From the NCBI GenBank assembly GCA_021904315.1, contig CM038918.1:5719349-5783348 (forward strand): a stretch of DNA of 64,000 nucleotides, read 5' to 3'. The DNA comes from Sphagnum magellanicum (lineage: Eukaryota > Streptophyta > Sphagnopsida > Sphagnales > Sphagnaceae). Below the pieces are notes generated by a model. That model made no database searches. It had not been told where the DNA came from and saw only the letters and a program-made list of their open reading frames with translations. The position numbers and the translations under genes were made by a program. Below are positions 1 to 11,437 of this stretch, piece after piece. Within the stretch, counting starts at the first letter, position 1; each line of letters starts with the position of its first letter.

Positions 1-59
1 CTTATGTGTTGTATAAGAGATATTTAAGGCTAATGGCTACCCTTGTGAGGCTTGTCTAG

Positions 60-779
60 TGAAACACCTTCTTGATTTAGCTTTTGCATTCCTACATTCC
101 CAAGTTTGTAAGCATTTCCTTGTTCCTACCTCCTAACTAAATCTACACATCCCATGTCACATAGGGTTAAATCTACATATCCCATAACCCATAGTCTTAG
201 TTGGAGTTTTCTTAAACTCAATTGATTCAAACTCAACTTGTTAACTAAATCTAAATTCGTTAGGACTTAATCTAAATGTGACTTTCATACAAAACTATTC
301 TTGAAATGACTTTAAGTCATCCAAGTTCCCAATAGACAACATCAAATGATTTTTCCAAACAACACTAAGGTTGTCCTTAAGGAAAATGTGGGGCAATGCC
401 ATAGTGTTGCCTTAGGACACCAACAAGATGCCCTAAAAGATAATTCAGGGTGACACCAAATGTCGCACAAGGACAACATTATGTTACCCCAAGAACAACC
501 CATGATTACAAACCCATGTTGTCCTACAATAAGTTTAATTTGCCCCAAGTCTTAATGTCAAAACCCCTTGGCTTAAACCACAAGGTGAATCAAGGAATAG
601 AACTTAGTCCATCAACTTGGCTTAACCACCCATGTTGCCACGATGCCCCATTGCAGTGGTCTTGGGGCGAGGCCTGCCCCATGTGAGTTCAACTTGTGTG
701 GAAAGGCATGTCATTCACCTCCACTTCACAAAGGTTAACATCCTTGTTGACATTTTCAACATTTTGTCCCATCATAACA
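60..779 (-). repeat. 3' LTR of the gypsy element (left copy)
   Basis: About 720 bp, bounded by TG at 60 and CA at 778-779. It matches the right copy along its length: for example 298 onward against 6538 onward, and 608-690 against 7063-7150, with many substitutions. It abuts the TSD on the left and the polypurine tract on the right. Confidence 0.85.
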
Positions 780-780
780 A

Positions 781-791
781 GCCCCCACTCA
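781..791 (-). other. Polypurine tract of the gypsy element
   Basis: The minus strand reads GAGTGGGGGC directly before the 3' LTR boundary at 779. A purine run at this place is the plus-strand primer expected of LTR elements and helps fix the inner LTR edge. Confidence 0.6.
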
Positions 792-1506
792 TCATGCATC
801 TACCACAAGTCATTTTAGAATTAATTATTTCCTAACTTTTGTTTTATTTTTGTTGTGTTTTTTGGACTAGGAATAAGAGAAATCTTAGGAATCACTTCTA
901 CCAATTTACATCATCATTTGTGACAACTTCCCACACCCATCACTCTCATTCTACCTATTGGCTCTTCAACCTACATTAGGGTTTTTCTATTTTTGAATCC
1001 ATGTTTAGGTTTCATTTTAATGACCCCAACCACCACACTAAGAGAAAGTTGTTAAACAAGCCAACAAATAATGTTGAATTAAGGTTTTACAATTATACCC
1101 CCTTTACCTTAAAGGACATGGGTCGCAACTCCATGCATTGGAACCTTCACCCCCACAAACTTAGCTGTCGCTTAGCTTTTAGTTAAGAAGCATGCCATTT
1201 AATTTTTATGCATTACTACCTTGACTGGACCTAATCAAATTTAATCAAGCCCTTTAAGAGTTATTTCCTAAAGTTAAACTCCTAAGGTCCATTTTTGTTG
1301 GTTGTTATCATCTCATTGCAATCTTCCACTTCATCCTTCCATGGAATAACTTCTTGAACAACTTGATCTTCCAACTTTTGTGAACTTTGTGTGCCCTTGT
1401 TTCTAAAACTTGAGAGTTTTCATACTTTCACCTTCATTTTTTGAAGGTTCATGTCACTATCAACACTTAGTTGAATTTGGGTTTCAACACAAATTTTTAT
1501 TTCTTA

Positions 1507-1640
1507 TGAATAATGGACTAAATGGTTCAACTTCACCCATTGTGCTTCCTTTGGGTGGCATCCTTTCCATTTTATAAAATATTGTTTGCCCAAACATCTA
1601 GTTTGTTTTATGCCCAAGATGCATTCAACTTCACTTATGA
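1507..1640 (-). pseudogene. Chromodomain relic
   Basis: Minus-strand frame: K-F-I-S-E-V-E-C-I-L, then QYFIKWKGCHPKEAQW, then L-N-H-L-V-H. This is the chromodomain pattern 'E.IL......QYLVKWKG.P..EATWE...L'. The stop follows the last motif. The domain directs chromovirus integration to particular chromatin; here it is a relic that classifies the element. Confidence 0.8.
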
Positions 1641-1823
1641 ACTTATGTTCAATGATGTCAAATCCTAGGTGATAGGCTTATTTCCTATCTTTTTATTTAT
1701 TGTTTTTGTGGAATTGTCTCAACTTAGACATACAGAAAGTGGGATGCACCACGAACATCTATGGCAACAACAAAGTCTACACATCCAAATGTGGCCTATA
1801 AAACACCTTGTATGGCTTGCATA

Positions 1824-2069
1824 TTACATTATGAAATAATTTGCGAAAGCTTCAAGCATCTTAAAGTCTTGAATATTCAAACACACAAGGTTGCCAACCT
1901 CAAATTCAATATGCATTTGAATCTTATTTTCTTGTTTCTTATAACTAGCCTCTATTTTTTCCAATTTTTTTTGGCTTTTGCATTTCTCTTTGCATTTCTT
2001 AACCATTTCCTCAACATTTTTACCTTTTTTGCAATGTTCTCCTCCTATCCTTGTGACAGTTAAATTCAT
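1824..2069 (-). pseudogene. Integrase C-terminal region relic
   Basis: An 81-residue frame ends with FEVGNLVCLNIQDFKM, matching the 'F..GD.V.L....F' start of the gypsy integrase C-terminal domain. Ahead of it is a lysine- and glutamate-rich helix-like stretch, as usual at this place. Confidence 0.7.
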
Positions 2070-2301
2070 GGGTTAGCTTACTTCAACTCCCAATGCCAAC
2101 TCAGAGGGTCTTACCCCTATGGTAGAATGTTTTGTGAAGTTGTAACAAAACTCCACTAAACCTAAGTGGTCCCCCAATCCTTATGATTGGCACCCACATA
2201 GTTTTGGATATATTGGTTCAATATCCCATTGACCTTTTAAATTTGGCCATTAGTTTGCAAATGAAAAGATGTGTTGAACTTTAATTTAATTTCAATTTTC
2301 T

Positions 2302-2511
2302 TCATAAAAATATTCCAAGATCTAATGCAAATTTACCACCATGGTCACATATTATGATATTTGACATGCCATTGTGCCTTACCCACATGTTAAAAAATAT
2401 CTTTGTTATGTTTGTGATTGTGGTCATGGTTTTAATTAGCTCAAACTTGACAAGTTTGGAAATTGTGTGTATTGCCAAACAACATCTTTTATTTACCACT
2501 CCAAAAGGCAT
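2302..2511 (-). pseudogene. Integrase catalytic-core relic
   Basis: A 69-residue frame contains WVRHNGMSNIIICDHGGKF, the decayed form of the integrase block 'HG.P..I.SDRD.KF' that carries the second catalytic aspartate. The preceding ISKLVKFELIKT fits 'LSK.AHF.P'. Other catalytic residues are not in this frame. Confidence 0.75.
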
Positions 2512-3383
2512 GTCATAAAGTCCATTGAAACTCCTTCATATGGACCAATTGAAATAGGTAAGGCCCTTTATAACCCATACTTATCCCTATTCATTAACTT
2601 GGTGTTTTTACAATTTCACACAAATTCACACATAATGTTTTACGTCTTCTTTCATTTTGAACCAATAAAAGTTTTTACTTAAAGTTACCCTCATGGTCCT
2701 CATCAAAGTGTCTCGCCATTGGCACATCATGCACTTCTTGCATGACTTTCATGTGCAACATTCCTTCTACCACACAAACATGCAACTATTTTCATTTAAA
2801 CAACTTCTCCAAGACAATGATCCATTTCACCTTCCTGTTATTACATGACTCCACAAAGTAATGTTGCATTAAATGGTCATTCACATACCACTCTATCACT
2901 TTTTGTTCAAAATCACTTTCGCCTATGAACATGACTAGAGGGTTTGAGTAATCCCCTAACGCATCTCCCCTTGGTATTTTTCCTTTCACTTTAATGGATT
3001 AGGCACAACATTGACTTTACCAAACTTATGGATCAATTTTAAGTCCATGAGTGCCAAGGTGTCATGCTAACACAATTGCTTTACGATGGCCCTTGGTTGC
3101 ATCTTGAAATATCTCGAAGACACATTGTTTGTAAAAACCATTGCCTTTTGCAATCTTAAGTAATGTTGCCATGTTTTAAGGCAACATAATACTACAAAGA
3201 ACTCTTTATCACGGGTTGGCTAGTTTAGTTAGGCCCTCACTAACTTCTTGTTTTCAAAGGTGATAGGATGCATCTTTTGCATTAACACGCCCCCAATTGC
3301 AAATTCACTTGCATTAGGGTACACTTCAAACAACTTGAATTTTTTTGGGAACTTCAACATAAGAATCAATGAAAATCTTTCCT

Positions 3384-3637
3384 TTAACTTTTTGAACATT
3401 TTTTGTTGTTCTTTTCATTAATCAAATGACAACCCTTGAGGAGGTCAATGATAGGTTTGGCCAATGCCAAAAAATCCTTTATAAACTTCTTCCAAAAGTT
3501 GGCCAATCTAAAGAAAAAACTTACTATGGCTAGGTTTTGCCATTCTTTGATAATTTTGACCTTTTTCAAATCAAGCTTCATGTGTTCATGAAACAGGACA
3601 TGTTTTAAAAAGTCCGTTTCTAGCTTCAAAAATTCAC
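3384..3637 (-). pseudogene. RT thumb and RNase H linker relic
   Basis: The frame downstream of RT reads FLKHVLFHEHMKLDLKKV followed by a FRLANFWKKFIKDF segment. These match the conserved gypsy blocks 'FLGHVIS..GI..DPKKV' and 'FLGLANYYRRFIKDF'. The frame ends in lysine- and asparagine-rich sequence with no RNase H catalytic residues visible. Confidence 0.75.
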
Positions 3638-3640
3638 TCT

Positions 3641-3940
3641 TCATTCATTTGACATAAAGTTTATTATCTTGAAACTTTTGCAAAACATATTCCAAATGTC
3701 CAAGCATAGTCTTATGTCAACTTCAAAGGAAATTGAAATGTCATCAATATGAATGCTAACGAACCCATTTAACTTATCATGAAAAATTGAGTTCATGTGA
3801 ATGGTAAATTTTAAAGGCACATTGCATAAATGAAATGACATGACTAGAAACTTGTAAGAACCATACCTACTTTCCTTAGTCATCTTTTCAACATTTGCAT
3901 TCATAATGCAAATTTGATAATAACCCAATTTTAAATCCAA
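3641..3940 (-). pseudogene. Reverse transcriptase relic of the gypsy element
   Basis: A 99-residue open frame begins M-D-L-K-L-G-Y-Y-Q, the usual 'DLRSGYHQ' motif. It continues through a FHLCNVP segment (family FGLCNAP) and ends with HIDDI, the degenerate YxDD catalytic box. Both aspartates remain but the preceding tyrosine is histidine. It is only the central part of the domain; frameshifts remove the rest. Confidence 0.85.
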
Positions 3941-4735
3941 TCAACTAAAGTGCCAAGCCCCATTCAAATGATCAAACAAGTCATCAATTTGGGGCAAGGA
4001 TAATTGATCTTTATGGCAATCTTGTTCAAGGTGAAATAGTGAATGCACATTCATAATTTGCCATCTTTTTTTTCCACAAACAAAACCAAGGTTCCATAAA
4101 GCAATTTACTTGGCCTAATGTAACCTATTTTCATTAAGTCATTTATGTGATTAAAAAAAATTTGACCTCTTTTTTATTGAACCTATAAGTAGCCTCAAGA
4201 AATGATTTTCTTGGCTTTGATACAACTTCAATTTTGTGATCAATATCATGACAAGGAGTCAATTAAATAGGAGGTTTGTTTGTTAAAACATCCAAAATTT
4301 TATTAAGCATGTTTGAAATACAAATTATGGGCCATTGGTCAATACCTTTGGTTTTTTCCTTACCACCAAATTCATTTACATGCATAAAAAAAAGAATGAA
4401 GTTTCTTGCAATTTTTGCAAATAGACTAAGTAAATATCTATTAAAATTAAACTAACTTGATACTCAACATTAAAATTAATTAGTTTATCAATTAACCTAA
4501 CTACGATTCTCAACTAAGAGTTGTTTCTCAAAATGTCAACTTTGTAGTTCAAAAAGGTGTTGCTTAAAATGGCTTTGAAATTCTTCAACTTCAACATTGT
4601 TAAATTGTTTTCAAACTTAAATTCAACACATCTTAGTTTTGCACCCAACATTATTTCAAGTGTTAGCTATGTGTTGCCTTATGCTAGTTGCACCTTGATG
4701 GGTTTCACCACCTTTTTGGTGGTCCATTTTAATCA

Positions 4736-4798
4736 TTCGACCACACTTGGTTTTACAAATGAATGTATGGTTCCTAAATCCAACAAACAAAAAACCAT
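4736..4798 (-). pseudogene. Retropepsin (aspartic protease) relic
   Basis: A 21-residue open stretch contains LLDLGTIHSFV, which fits the plant gypsy protease active site L-L-D-S-G-A-T-H-S-F-V. The catalytic aspartate codon is at 4778-4780. The usual S/T after it is leucine here, and a stop follows after V-V-E. It lies between the zinc knuckle and RT, as expected. Confidence 0.65.
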
Positions 4799-4901
4799 GT
4801 TCCAATTTTACACTTAAATGATATTAAACTTGGCCCCAATTTGGCCACACTTGTTTTAGCAACAAAATCACCTTCTTGCAAATATGCCTTACTTTGATGG
4901 G

Positions 4902-6200
4902 TTTGGGATAATCTTTTATTATGTGCCCCAAATTCTCATAGTTCAAACACTTCATCTTGCTCCAATCTTCTTTAAGTTTATTTTCCTCTATAAACTCTCT
5001 ACCTTTATGGGGGAACTTCTCCCACTTTCTTTTCTTAACCCCTTTAAACCTACCTTGGGCTTGAAAACTTCCACTTTGGGGTGGCTACTTTGGCTACCAT
5101 TGTTTTTGCAAAATGTGAAATCATCTTTCATGCACTTCGCAACTTTCATCATTGTCTAACAAGTGTTTAGGACTTCATTCCTTTGAAAGATTAATTTATG
5201 AACCCAAGGTTACAAGCCATGAAGGAAAGTCATCTTGTGCATGTATTATTCCTTCATTGGTACAAGGTTCAATATTGCATTAAAAATTTTGGACGTAGTG
5301 CACCAATGTGTGAAGTCCTTCCCCTTGGTGCAATTCAATTTTTTTGTCCATCCTTCAAGATTTGGTTATGTAAGGTGAATCTTTCATTTAATTTCATCTT
5401 AAAGTATTTCCAAGACAATGTCCTCATTAAATTTGGTTCAACATTTATTTGCATTGTCCATCATTGCATTGAATGGTCATGAAACAAATACTAGACCATT
5501 TAGAATCAACTTATGTTGTTTGCAATGACTCGTGTTTTAAAATAAACGTCCATTTGGAGAGCCCACTATCACACCCTTTTAACCCTTGTATATTTTTTTG
5601 TGAAAAAATCTAAGACTTGTGTTTTGATGGCCCTCTGCAATGAATCAAGGGGATGCCTATGCCAAAACCTTCCATAGCATGAGGTTTCTTTGCTTTAGTC
5701 AAACAAGCTTTGATTAACTTGATTTTGCCACAATATGGCTAACAAAATTTTCATGATATTTGACATGTCTCTTGGGATTATTGGGTTTTCCATGGTTTGG
5801 GGGTTGACCTTTTCTTTGGTGAGATTTTTAGCCTCTTCTATTTTTTTGTCAAGGGTTTTTTCTTTTTGTTGATGTGCTAAATATTCCTTTGCAATTTGAA
5901 CACATTCCAAGGGCTTTCACTTTCTTTCTTCGTGGGGTTTGTTGTGTGAGACCGTAGTTTCGGCTTCTGCCTCTTCATTTCACCCACTTCGCCTATTCTC
6001 ACTATTTAAATTCAAGCTTGAATTTGAATCAAAATATGAAGGCATAGGTTCATAGCTTTGGCTTTATATGAAACTTGTTTCACATTATTTGCATTTGACT
6101 TGATGAAATAGTTTGTGTTCCTTCTCTTGTTTCACCATCTTCCTTCTATTTATTGTTGAGAAAATAACTTCAAGAATGATGGGATTGGTTCCATCCTTGG
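4902..6200 (-). pseudogene. Relic gag region with zinc knuckle
   Basis: The clearest piece is a nucleocapsid CCHC zinc knuckle at 4902-4952. Spacing C-x2-C-x4-H-x4-C is kept, but the second and third cysteines are now tyrosines (KCLNYENLGH then IIKDY). An upstream open stretch at 5695-5910 is lysine- and glutamate-rich, as in many gag proteins, but is not diagnostic. The Cys-to-Tyr changes are G-to-A on the coding strand. The reading frame is broken repeatedly, so only position and the knuckle identify it. Confidence 0.6.
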
Positions 6201-6316
6201 CAGCTTGCTTTGTCGCCATGTTCACCTCCATTTTCACTTGGTTCTGCACTTCCAAGGTTTAAGTTTTTTTTTTCGATTCATTGACAATGTCCATCATCTT
6301 GGTTGCAAAATACCAA

Positions 6317-6333
6317 GTCTTATATTGATGCCA
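6317..6333 (-). other. Primer-binding site of the gypsy element
   Basis: Read on the minus strand the sequence is TGGCATCAATATAAGAC, starting two bases inside the 5' LTR. It resembles the TGGTATCA start of plant initiator-methionine tRNA primer sites, with one mismatch in the first eight bases. Position and sequence agree with minus-strand priming. Confidence 0.6.
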
Positions 6334-6335
6334 AA

Positions 6336-7204
6336 TGAAACACATTTTTTACTTGGCCTTTGCATTTTTCACTCTTAAGTTCCTCAACATTTCCTCATTT
6401 TTAATTCCTAATTAGATCTATGCATCCCATGACACACATGCTTAACCAAAATCTTCCAAAACTCAATCTATACCTAATTTGTTAACTAAGTTTAAACTTG
6501 CTAGAATTTAATTAAAGAATGACTTCCGCATGGAGCCATTCTTGGGATGATTCTAAGTCATATGGGTTCCCATGGGACAACACCAAACGATGTCCCAAGA
6601 CAACACTAAATTATCCTTAAGACAACACATAGGTTGTTTTGAAGGGAAAATGTGGGGCAACACCAAAGTGTTACATTGGGACATCACCACAATGCCCCAA
6701 AGGTAGTTTGGGGATTATGTTTAGACACCAAGTGATGTTCCAAGACAATACTAAATTGTTCCTAATACAACACTTAGGTTGTCATAAAGGGAAATGTGAG
6801 GCAACAACAAAATGTTGCATCGAGAAATCACCAATATGCCCCAACATTATGTTGCCCCAAGAACAAATTCATGTTCGTCCCAAAACAAATGTAGCTTGCC
6901 CCCAATCCTAATCTCAAAACCTTCGGCCTAAACTACAAACTAAGGAATCAAACCCATTGCCCACTTGGCTTAGCCACCCATGCTGTCAAGGTGCCCCAAT
7001 ATGTTGGGCTCAATGCAAGGCTCACCTTGCATGTCATCTTCGAACTAGAGAGTCAAACCCCGATCCACCAACTTGGCTTAGCAACCCACGTTACCATGGT
7101 GCCCCATTGCAGTAGTCTCAATGCAAGGCCCCACCTCACATGTCACCAAGTGAGTATTGCCATGCAAGAGATAGATGCAAGTTGGAAGGTGACTTTTGAG
7201 CACA
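6336..7204 (-). repeat. 5' LTR of the gypsy element (right copy)
   Basis: About 869 bp from TG at 6336 to CA at 7203-7204, followed by the TSD. It is longer than the left copy mainly because of an internal tandem duplication of about 105 bp between roughly 6960 and 7160 (two copies of a block beginning ACTTGGCTTAGC). As the 5' LTR of a minus-strand element it would have held the promoter. Confidence 0.85.
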
Positions 7205-7684
7205 TCTAGTTGGAACAAATGTAACAGGGAGCTAGTGTTGGGGGAAGAATATGTAAGAATATGTGATCAAAACAGCCTAATTGAATGGAAGGAGGTCCTA
7301 ATTCTTGTACCTAGGAGTGTACCCACATGTTCTCCAGAGTTTCCAAGGAGAGACTACCTCCTTGGGCGGGCAGAAAACTTGGTAGGTGGTACCCAATAAG
7401 TAAATGCCCTTTTTCTCCTCTCAATCCCAACTTGTTTTGAACATTTGGTTGGAAATTGTTTTGGCATGTCTAGAGAAGAAACCAAGTCAGAGTACATACT
7501 TAGTCCACACAAATAATGTATTGGACTTCACAGCTCATCAAAGAACCTGTAAAATTAGCTGGAGCCCCTGGGCCACGATACCATGGACTATTGATTCCCT
7601 TGCCAGCACAGGTTATCGAACACGCTTTACTAGCCACATTCTCCTGAGTATTTTTAGGTGTTTGTGTGTGCATGTGTGTTTTGC

Positions 7685-8030
7685 AACATGAGAAAGAAGA
7701 TCCAGTAAAACAAGGGGGTGTGTCACACTCTGTGGCCTTGCCAATTACATTAAAAAGTATGTTAAGGCAAAAGAAGAATTATGGAAACTCAAATATTTCA
7801 CCAAGCAAACATATAATCTTCAAAAAATGCCTCTCAAAATCCTTCAAGATATTATAACTCTACAATAACTAATCTCAAGTTTCAAACACAAGCCAAAATA
7901 TCATCTTTCAAAAATCCTTATATAAAAATAGACCTTATTATTACCTAGGGGCCAAAATCCCTTAAGCTACAATACTCGATAATGAATCTAAACACTATAT
8001 CCTTGCCTCGGTAGGCAATGGCAACAAAGG
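7685..8030 (+). repeat. Dispersed repeat A, copy 1
   Basis: About 345 bp that recurs in the same orientation at about 22745-23100. Shared blocks include CTGTGGCCTTGCCA, CAAATATTTCACCA, CTAATCTCAAGTT, GGCCAAAATCCCTTAAGCT and CTTGGTAGGC (or CTCGGTAGGC). No ORF or terminal motif identifies it; a solo LTR, TRIM or non-autonomous element is possible. Confidence 0.8.
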
Positions 8031-8203
8031 TCAATTCCAACCATTTCAGAGTGTTTTTCCTCTTTGGAATTGAGTTCTCTTGCTGCAGACTTTTGTAGGA
8101 TGACTTTAGAACTACAGCTGGTGGGGGGATAGTTAAAAGTCAGATTGGTATATAGCATATTCCCTCTATCCCCTAGCTACCACCCCAATCCTCACCCCTA
8201 TTT

Positions 8204-8224
8204 CCTCTCTCTCTCTCTCTCTCT
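8204..8224 (+). repeat. (CT)n microsatellite
   Basis: About ten CT units between TTTC and TTCTTTTG. Confidence 0.9.
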
Positions 8225-8814
8225 TCTTTTGATCATTGGGTCCATATTTTAGGGCAAAGATGTCTTAGGATAATAGCCTTTATGCAAATTGTGTTCACCC
8301 TTGTAGTAGAGTTGTTGGTAGGAAGAAAAGGGCATCATGGTACTCTTAACCAATCTTTTGATCTTTGACCTTGCATGCTTGATGAAGCCTTTTGGCTTTA
8401 CATGCTAATAATTCAGCACATTTTTGTGCTAATGGATGAAATGAAATACTTTTGAAATTTTTTAAAACCCAAACCTACAAAGCCTTCGTGCATTTTTAGT
8501 ATAGTTGCAAGACGCCTTACAAGGCACAATATGTGCTCTAATAGTAATGAGAATTTAGAAAAACATAACTGGTTGTGGGGGGTGGTTCTTTCTTCTTCAA
8601 GAAAGAATTGGCGGGTAAGGGTAAGTAAGATATATGATCCTTCATCGGTGGTGGTTAAATGCTTTTTACAAAAAAGCCAGAAGTTCTATGCACCATTTTA
8701 TACAGGTTTCAGTTCTTCATTCTTAAAATTAAATTTTCATTTAAATTTTTTTTTTTACACATAACTGGGGTTAGACATGTTGGTAGTTTGGCGGAAAAAA
8801 ATTAGGTTATCTAC

Positions 8815-8976
8815 TACATTGGCAGCTTCAAAACTAATAATATTATTTTCAGAAACATTTTTATAAAAAAATCAATTATCTAAAATTTGTGAAAGAAAAT
8901 ATTCAAGAATATTTTATTAGTTGAAATGAGAAACTCAAAATTAATTAATTAATTATTCGACAATCGTGTGTTGAAG
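8815..8976 (+). repeat. Dispersed repeat B, divergent copy
   Basis: Shares the order TTGGCAGCTT, AATATTATTTTCAGAAA, AAATTTGTGAAAGAAAAT and TTAATTAATTAATTATTC with copies at 11155 and 33826. The match is AT-rich, so it is less certain than the other two. Confidence 0.45.
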
Positions 8977-9017
8977 TTGCCTTGGTAAAAGTATACAATT
9001 TTTTTGAGTAATAATTT

Positions 9018-9054
9018 GGTGGTGGGGTGGGGTGGGGTGGGGTGGGGTGGGGGG
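9018..9054 (+). repeat. (GGGGT)n tract
   Basis: Six or more G4 runs separated by single T, on the plus strand. It meets the usual sequence rule for a G-quadruplex (four or more G-runs with short loops). Confidence 0.9.
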
Positions 9055-9425
9055 CATGGCATTAGGCATGCAGTTATTACTTTTGGAACATGTTTCAAGT
9101 ATGAAATAATTTCTCAATTTAAAAAAATAAAAATCTGGGTGGTCACATTTTCTTGGTGCTACAACGCTAGTAAATAGAATTTTTAAAAAAATTTTTTTTT
9201 TTGGACTGGCCTAGGAATTTATTATTATTATTTTCTTAAAGAGTCGAGGTTTGGGAGTCTTGAACAAGGCCAACAAACAACAAACAAAGTCAAAAGAATC
9301 CTGGAACCGTGAGTGCAGGTTCTCTGGAAAAGTAAGAACCGGCCAAACTTACACTGGTTGAGACCCGGATCGGTCTCCTAACTGACCTCTCAATGCACCA
9401 CTCCCAAACCCTGCTGTGGTTAAGG

Positions 9426-9453
9426 AAGGTAGGTAGGTAGGTAGGTAGGTGGT
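9426..9453 (+). repeat. (AGGT)n microsatellite
   Basis: Seven AGGT units in AT-rich non-coding sequence. Confidence 0.9.
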
Positions 9454-10074
9454 GAATCTGAAAACCCCTTCGTAATAACTGACTGGGGGGTGTGGTGATG
9501 GTATAATGATGGTATAAGAGCACACACCATCATCCTGTTGCTAATAAGTCCTCTAGTGATAATGCTCTCTTCTTGTGCCATAGTCCAATGTTTAAGGTAC
9601 CTCCTACTACTGACTCTGCTTTACAATCATTGATTTTTTTTATTTCCACAAATTTTGTCATTTTTTTCAACAAAAAGACTTTGGGGAAATTTTTGGAGAA
9701 ATACTTGTTTTTTTTTTTTTTTTTCCTTTATGTAAACTTGACTAATTTTGCTAACTTTTTTGGAAAAATTTACCGATTTCTGGACTTCATGAGCTTACAA
9801 TCAACAGGTTTTTTTTAATAAAAATTTTATTTTAATATTTTAATATCAATTTTTAATATTATTTTATTTAAATAAATTTTTATGGTGGAGAAATTTTTTC
9901 ACTTCGTAACCCCCCAAAAAAAAGGGGCTGCAATTTCTATAAAGGATTTTTTTAGTTTTTTTTTTTTTTTTTTTTTAAACCCCAAATTCGCTACGTTTTG
10001 AGGGGAAAGAAGGTTCAAATCGCCGTATATAGACTACAGACTCTTCAATATCACCAATACATAGCCAGGGTTTC

Positions 10075-10145
10075 AAAAAAAATCTACTTTTCTCTCTGTT
10101 GTGTAGCCAAGTCTGGCTAAATCCTCTTGTGGAGGATCGCCAGTC
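10075..10145 (-). repeat. Palindrome-centred repeat, divergent copy
   Basis: Read on the minus strand it has TGGCGATCCTCC, then GGATTTAGCCAGACTTGGCT, colinear with the units at 20187-20431 (TGGCGATCATCC, then GATTTAGCCAAATTTGGCT). The palindrome is imperfect here. Confidence 0.55.
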
Positions 10146-10565
10146 CACCTACATCATGAAATTGAAAAAAAAAAAGAAAAAGAAAAAAAGAAGAAATCCT
10201 GCTTACAATGTTATGAGCAGTGATTTTTTTTCAATTTTTGGGTTTTTTTTTAGACCAAAAATTTTGGAAAATATTTGAGGAATTAGTTTTCTAAATTTGA
10301 ATGATTTTTCTTTTTTTGAATTTTTTCCCAAATTTTTATAATACAGAATTGAAAAAACAAAACCCCATTTTATGAGTGAATGAATTCCAGTTCTTTCAAA
10401 TAAAAACTGCCAAGTGCTGAGAAGGATGTCAGAGTTCCTGTACACTCAAAGAGAATTTTGCAGACCAATTATTAATTCATTTATTTATTTATTTAATTAA
10501 AGGTTTCCTATGGACATATATATCATCAGTAAATACAACAGCATGCAAACATGGACTGTAAATGG

Positions 10566-10590
10566 AATAAATAAATAAATAAATAAATAA
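10566..10590 (+). repeat. (AAAT)n microsatellite
   Basis: About six AAAT units; a related ATTT run lies nearby at 10480-10497. Confidence 0.85.
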
Positions 10591-10626
10591 ACAAATTTTG
10601 TTTCCACAGTTGGGGTTGTGATGGAA

Positions 10627-11010
10627 AGGGGGGTCTATGAGACCCAAACTATATAGCCAGATTGGGGCAGGTTGGATGAAAATTTGTGGTAAGGACAACA
10701 GAAATTTTCAGGTTTGGATGGAAAATTGTGGTAATGAGAACTGATATATTTTCAGGTTGGATGGAAAATTGTTGTAAGGGGGGGTTTTATGGGACCAGAA
10801 CTACACAGCCCCAGATTTATGCCCTCATCCCAGGTCTCAAAATTTCGGTAAGGATATCTGAAAACCTCACTTTGGATGGAAAACATTGTGGTAAGGATAA
10901 CTGAAAACTTGGATTTGGCTGGATGTTTCAATTATCGTTGACAACAAATTTTTCATCCAAACCTGAAATTGTCAGATATCATCCATTACCATGATTTTTT
11001 CCATCCAACT
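10627..11010 (+). repeat. Complex tandem and inverted repeat cluster
   Basis: Blocks of the form GGTTGGATGGAAAATTGTGG recur at about 10667, 10712, 10756 and 10873. A second module (GGGGGGTYTATG then GACC and AACTAYAYAGCC) occurs at about 10627 and 10774, a period near 146 bp. At 10949-11010 the same block appears inverted (CATCCAAACCTGAAATTGTC; CCATCCAACTT). No coding frame is evident. Confidence 0.75.
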
Positions 11011-11154
11011 TGAGCCCCAGGGGTGGTGAGCAGATGGAGGTGCTGCAGGTACACTAGGGTGTGGAAGTTGGCTTGGAATGTTTAGTGCTGAATTAATATG
11101 CAACATCAATTCTGCAAAAACCTTCACAATGGGAAGGAAAATAGTTAGTATTGT

Positions 11155-11340
11155 CGTACCTTGACAGCTTTGGCACAAATTATATTATTTATAGAAAATA
11201 TGGAATTTTTTAATTTAAAAAAACCTTTTCTCAAAAAAAGAGAAATATTTTGTGAAGGAAAATGGAGAATAGTTTGGAATAATATTCTGTTTTTGAAATG
11301 GAATATTCATAACTAATTAATTCATTAATTAATTATTCAG
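11155..11340 (+). repeat. Dispersed repeat B, copy 2
   Basis: Starts CGTACCTTGACAGCTTTGGCAC and continues through an AT-rich body with GAAGGAAAATGGAGAATA. It is colinear with 33826-33990 (GTACCTTGACAGCTTTGACAC, then AAAGGAAAATAGAGAAAT). No coding content. Confidence 0.7.
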
Positions 11341-11389
11341 CTGAAGCCACCAAGGTACCACAGATTTAGTTCTAGCAAAGGTTAGGGTG

Positions 11390-11437
11390 GAATTGGAACT
11401 CACAACAACTAATTGCAAAGTGGCCCCATTGAGCCAT
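11390..11437 (-). repeat. Possible tRNA-derived SINE head
   Basis: On the minus strand TGGCTCAATGG fits a pol III A box and, about 30 bases on, GAGTTCCAATTCC resembles a B box. No cloverleaf is formed, so it is not a tRNA gene. It lies directly beside dispersed repeat B, which could be the SINE body, but the other B copies lack the head. Confidence 0.4.

Larger units (their letters stand above)
60..7204 (-). mobile_element. Full-length decayed Ty3/gypsy LTR retrotransposon (chromovirus type)
   Basis: The two ends carry related long repeats (60-779 and 6336-7204), each starting TGAAACAC and ending in CA on the plus strand. Both are flanked by the same 5-bp TCTAG (55-59 and 7205-7209), which is the target-site duplication left by integrase. 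On the minus strand the order is 5' LTR, PBS, gag with a zinc-knuckle relic, protease, RT, RNase H linker, integrase, chromodomain, PPT and 3' LTR. That order (integrase after RT) and the chromodomain place it among Ty3/gypsy chromoviruses. The coding part is full of stops and frameshifts and cannot be functional. The LTRs differ widely in sequence and length, so the insertion is old. Confidence 0.9.

Noticed and set aside
11390..11437. A functional tRNA gene
   Set aside because: A- and B-box-like words are present, but no acceptor stem or anticodon arm can be formed.
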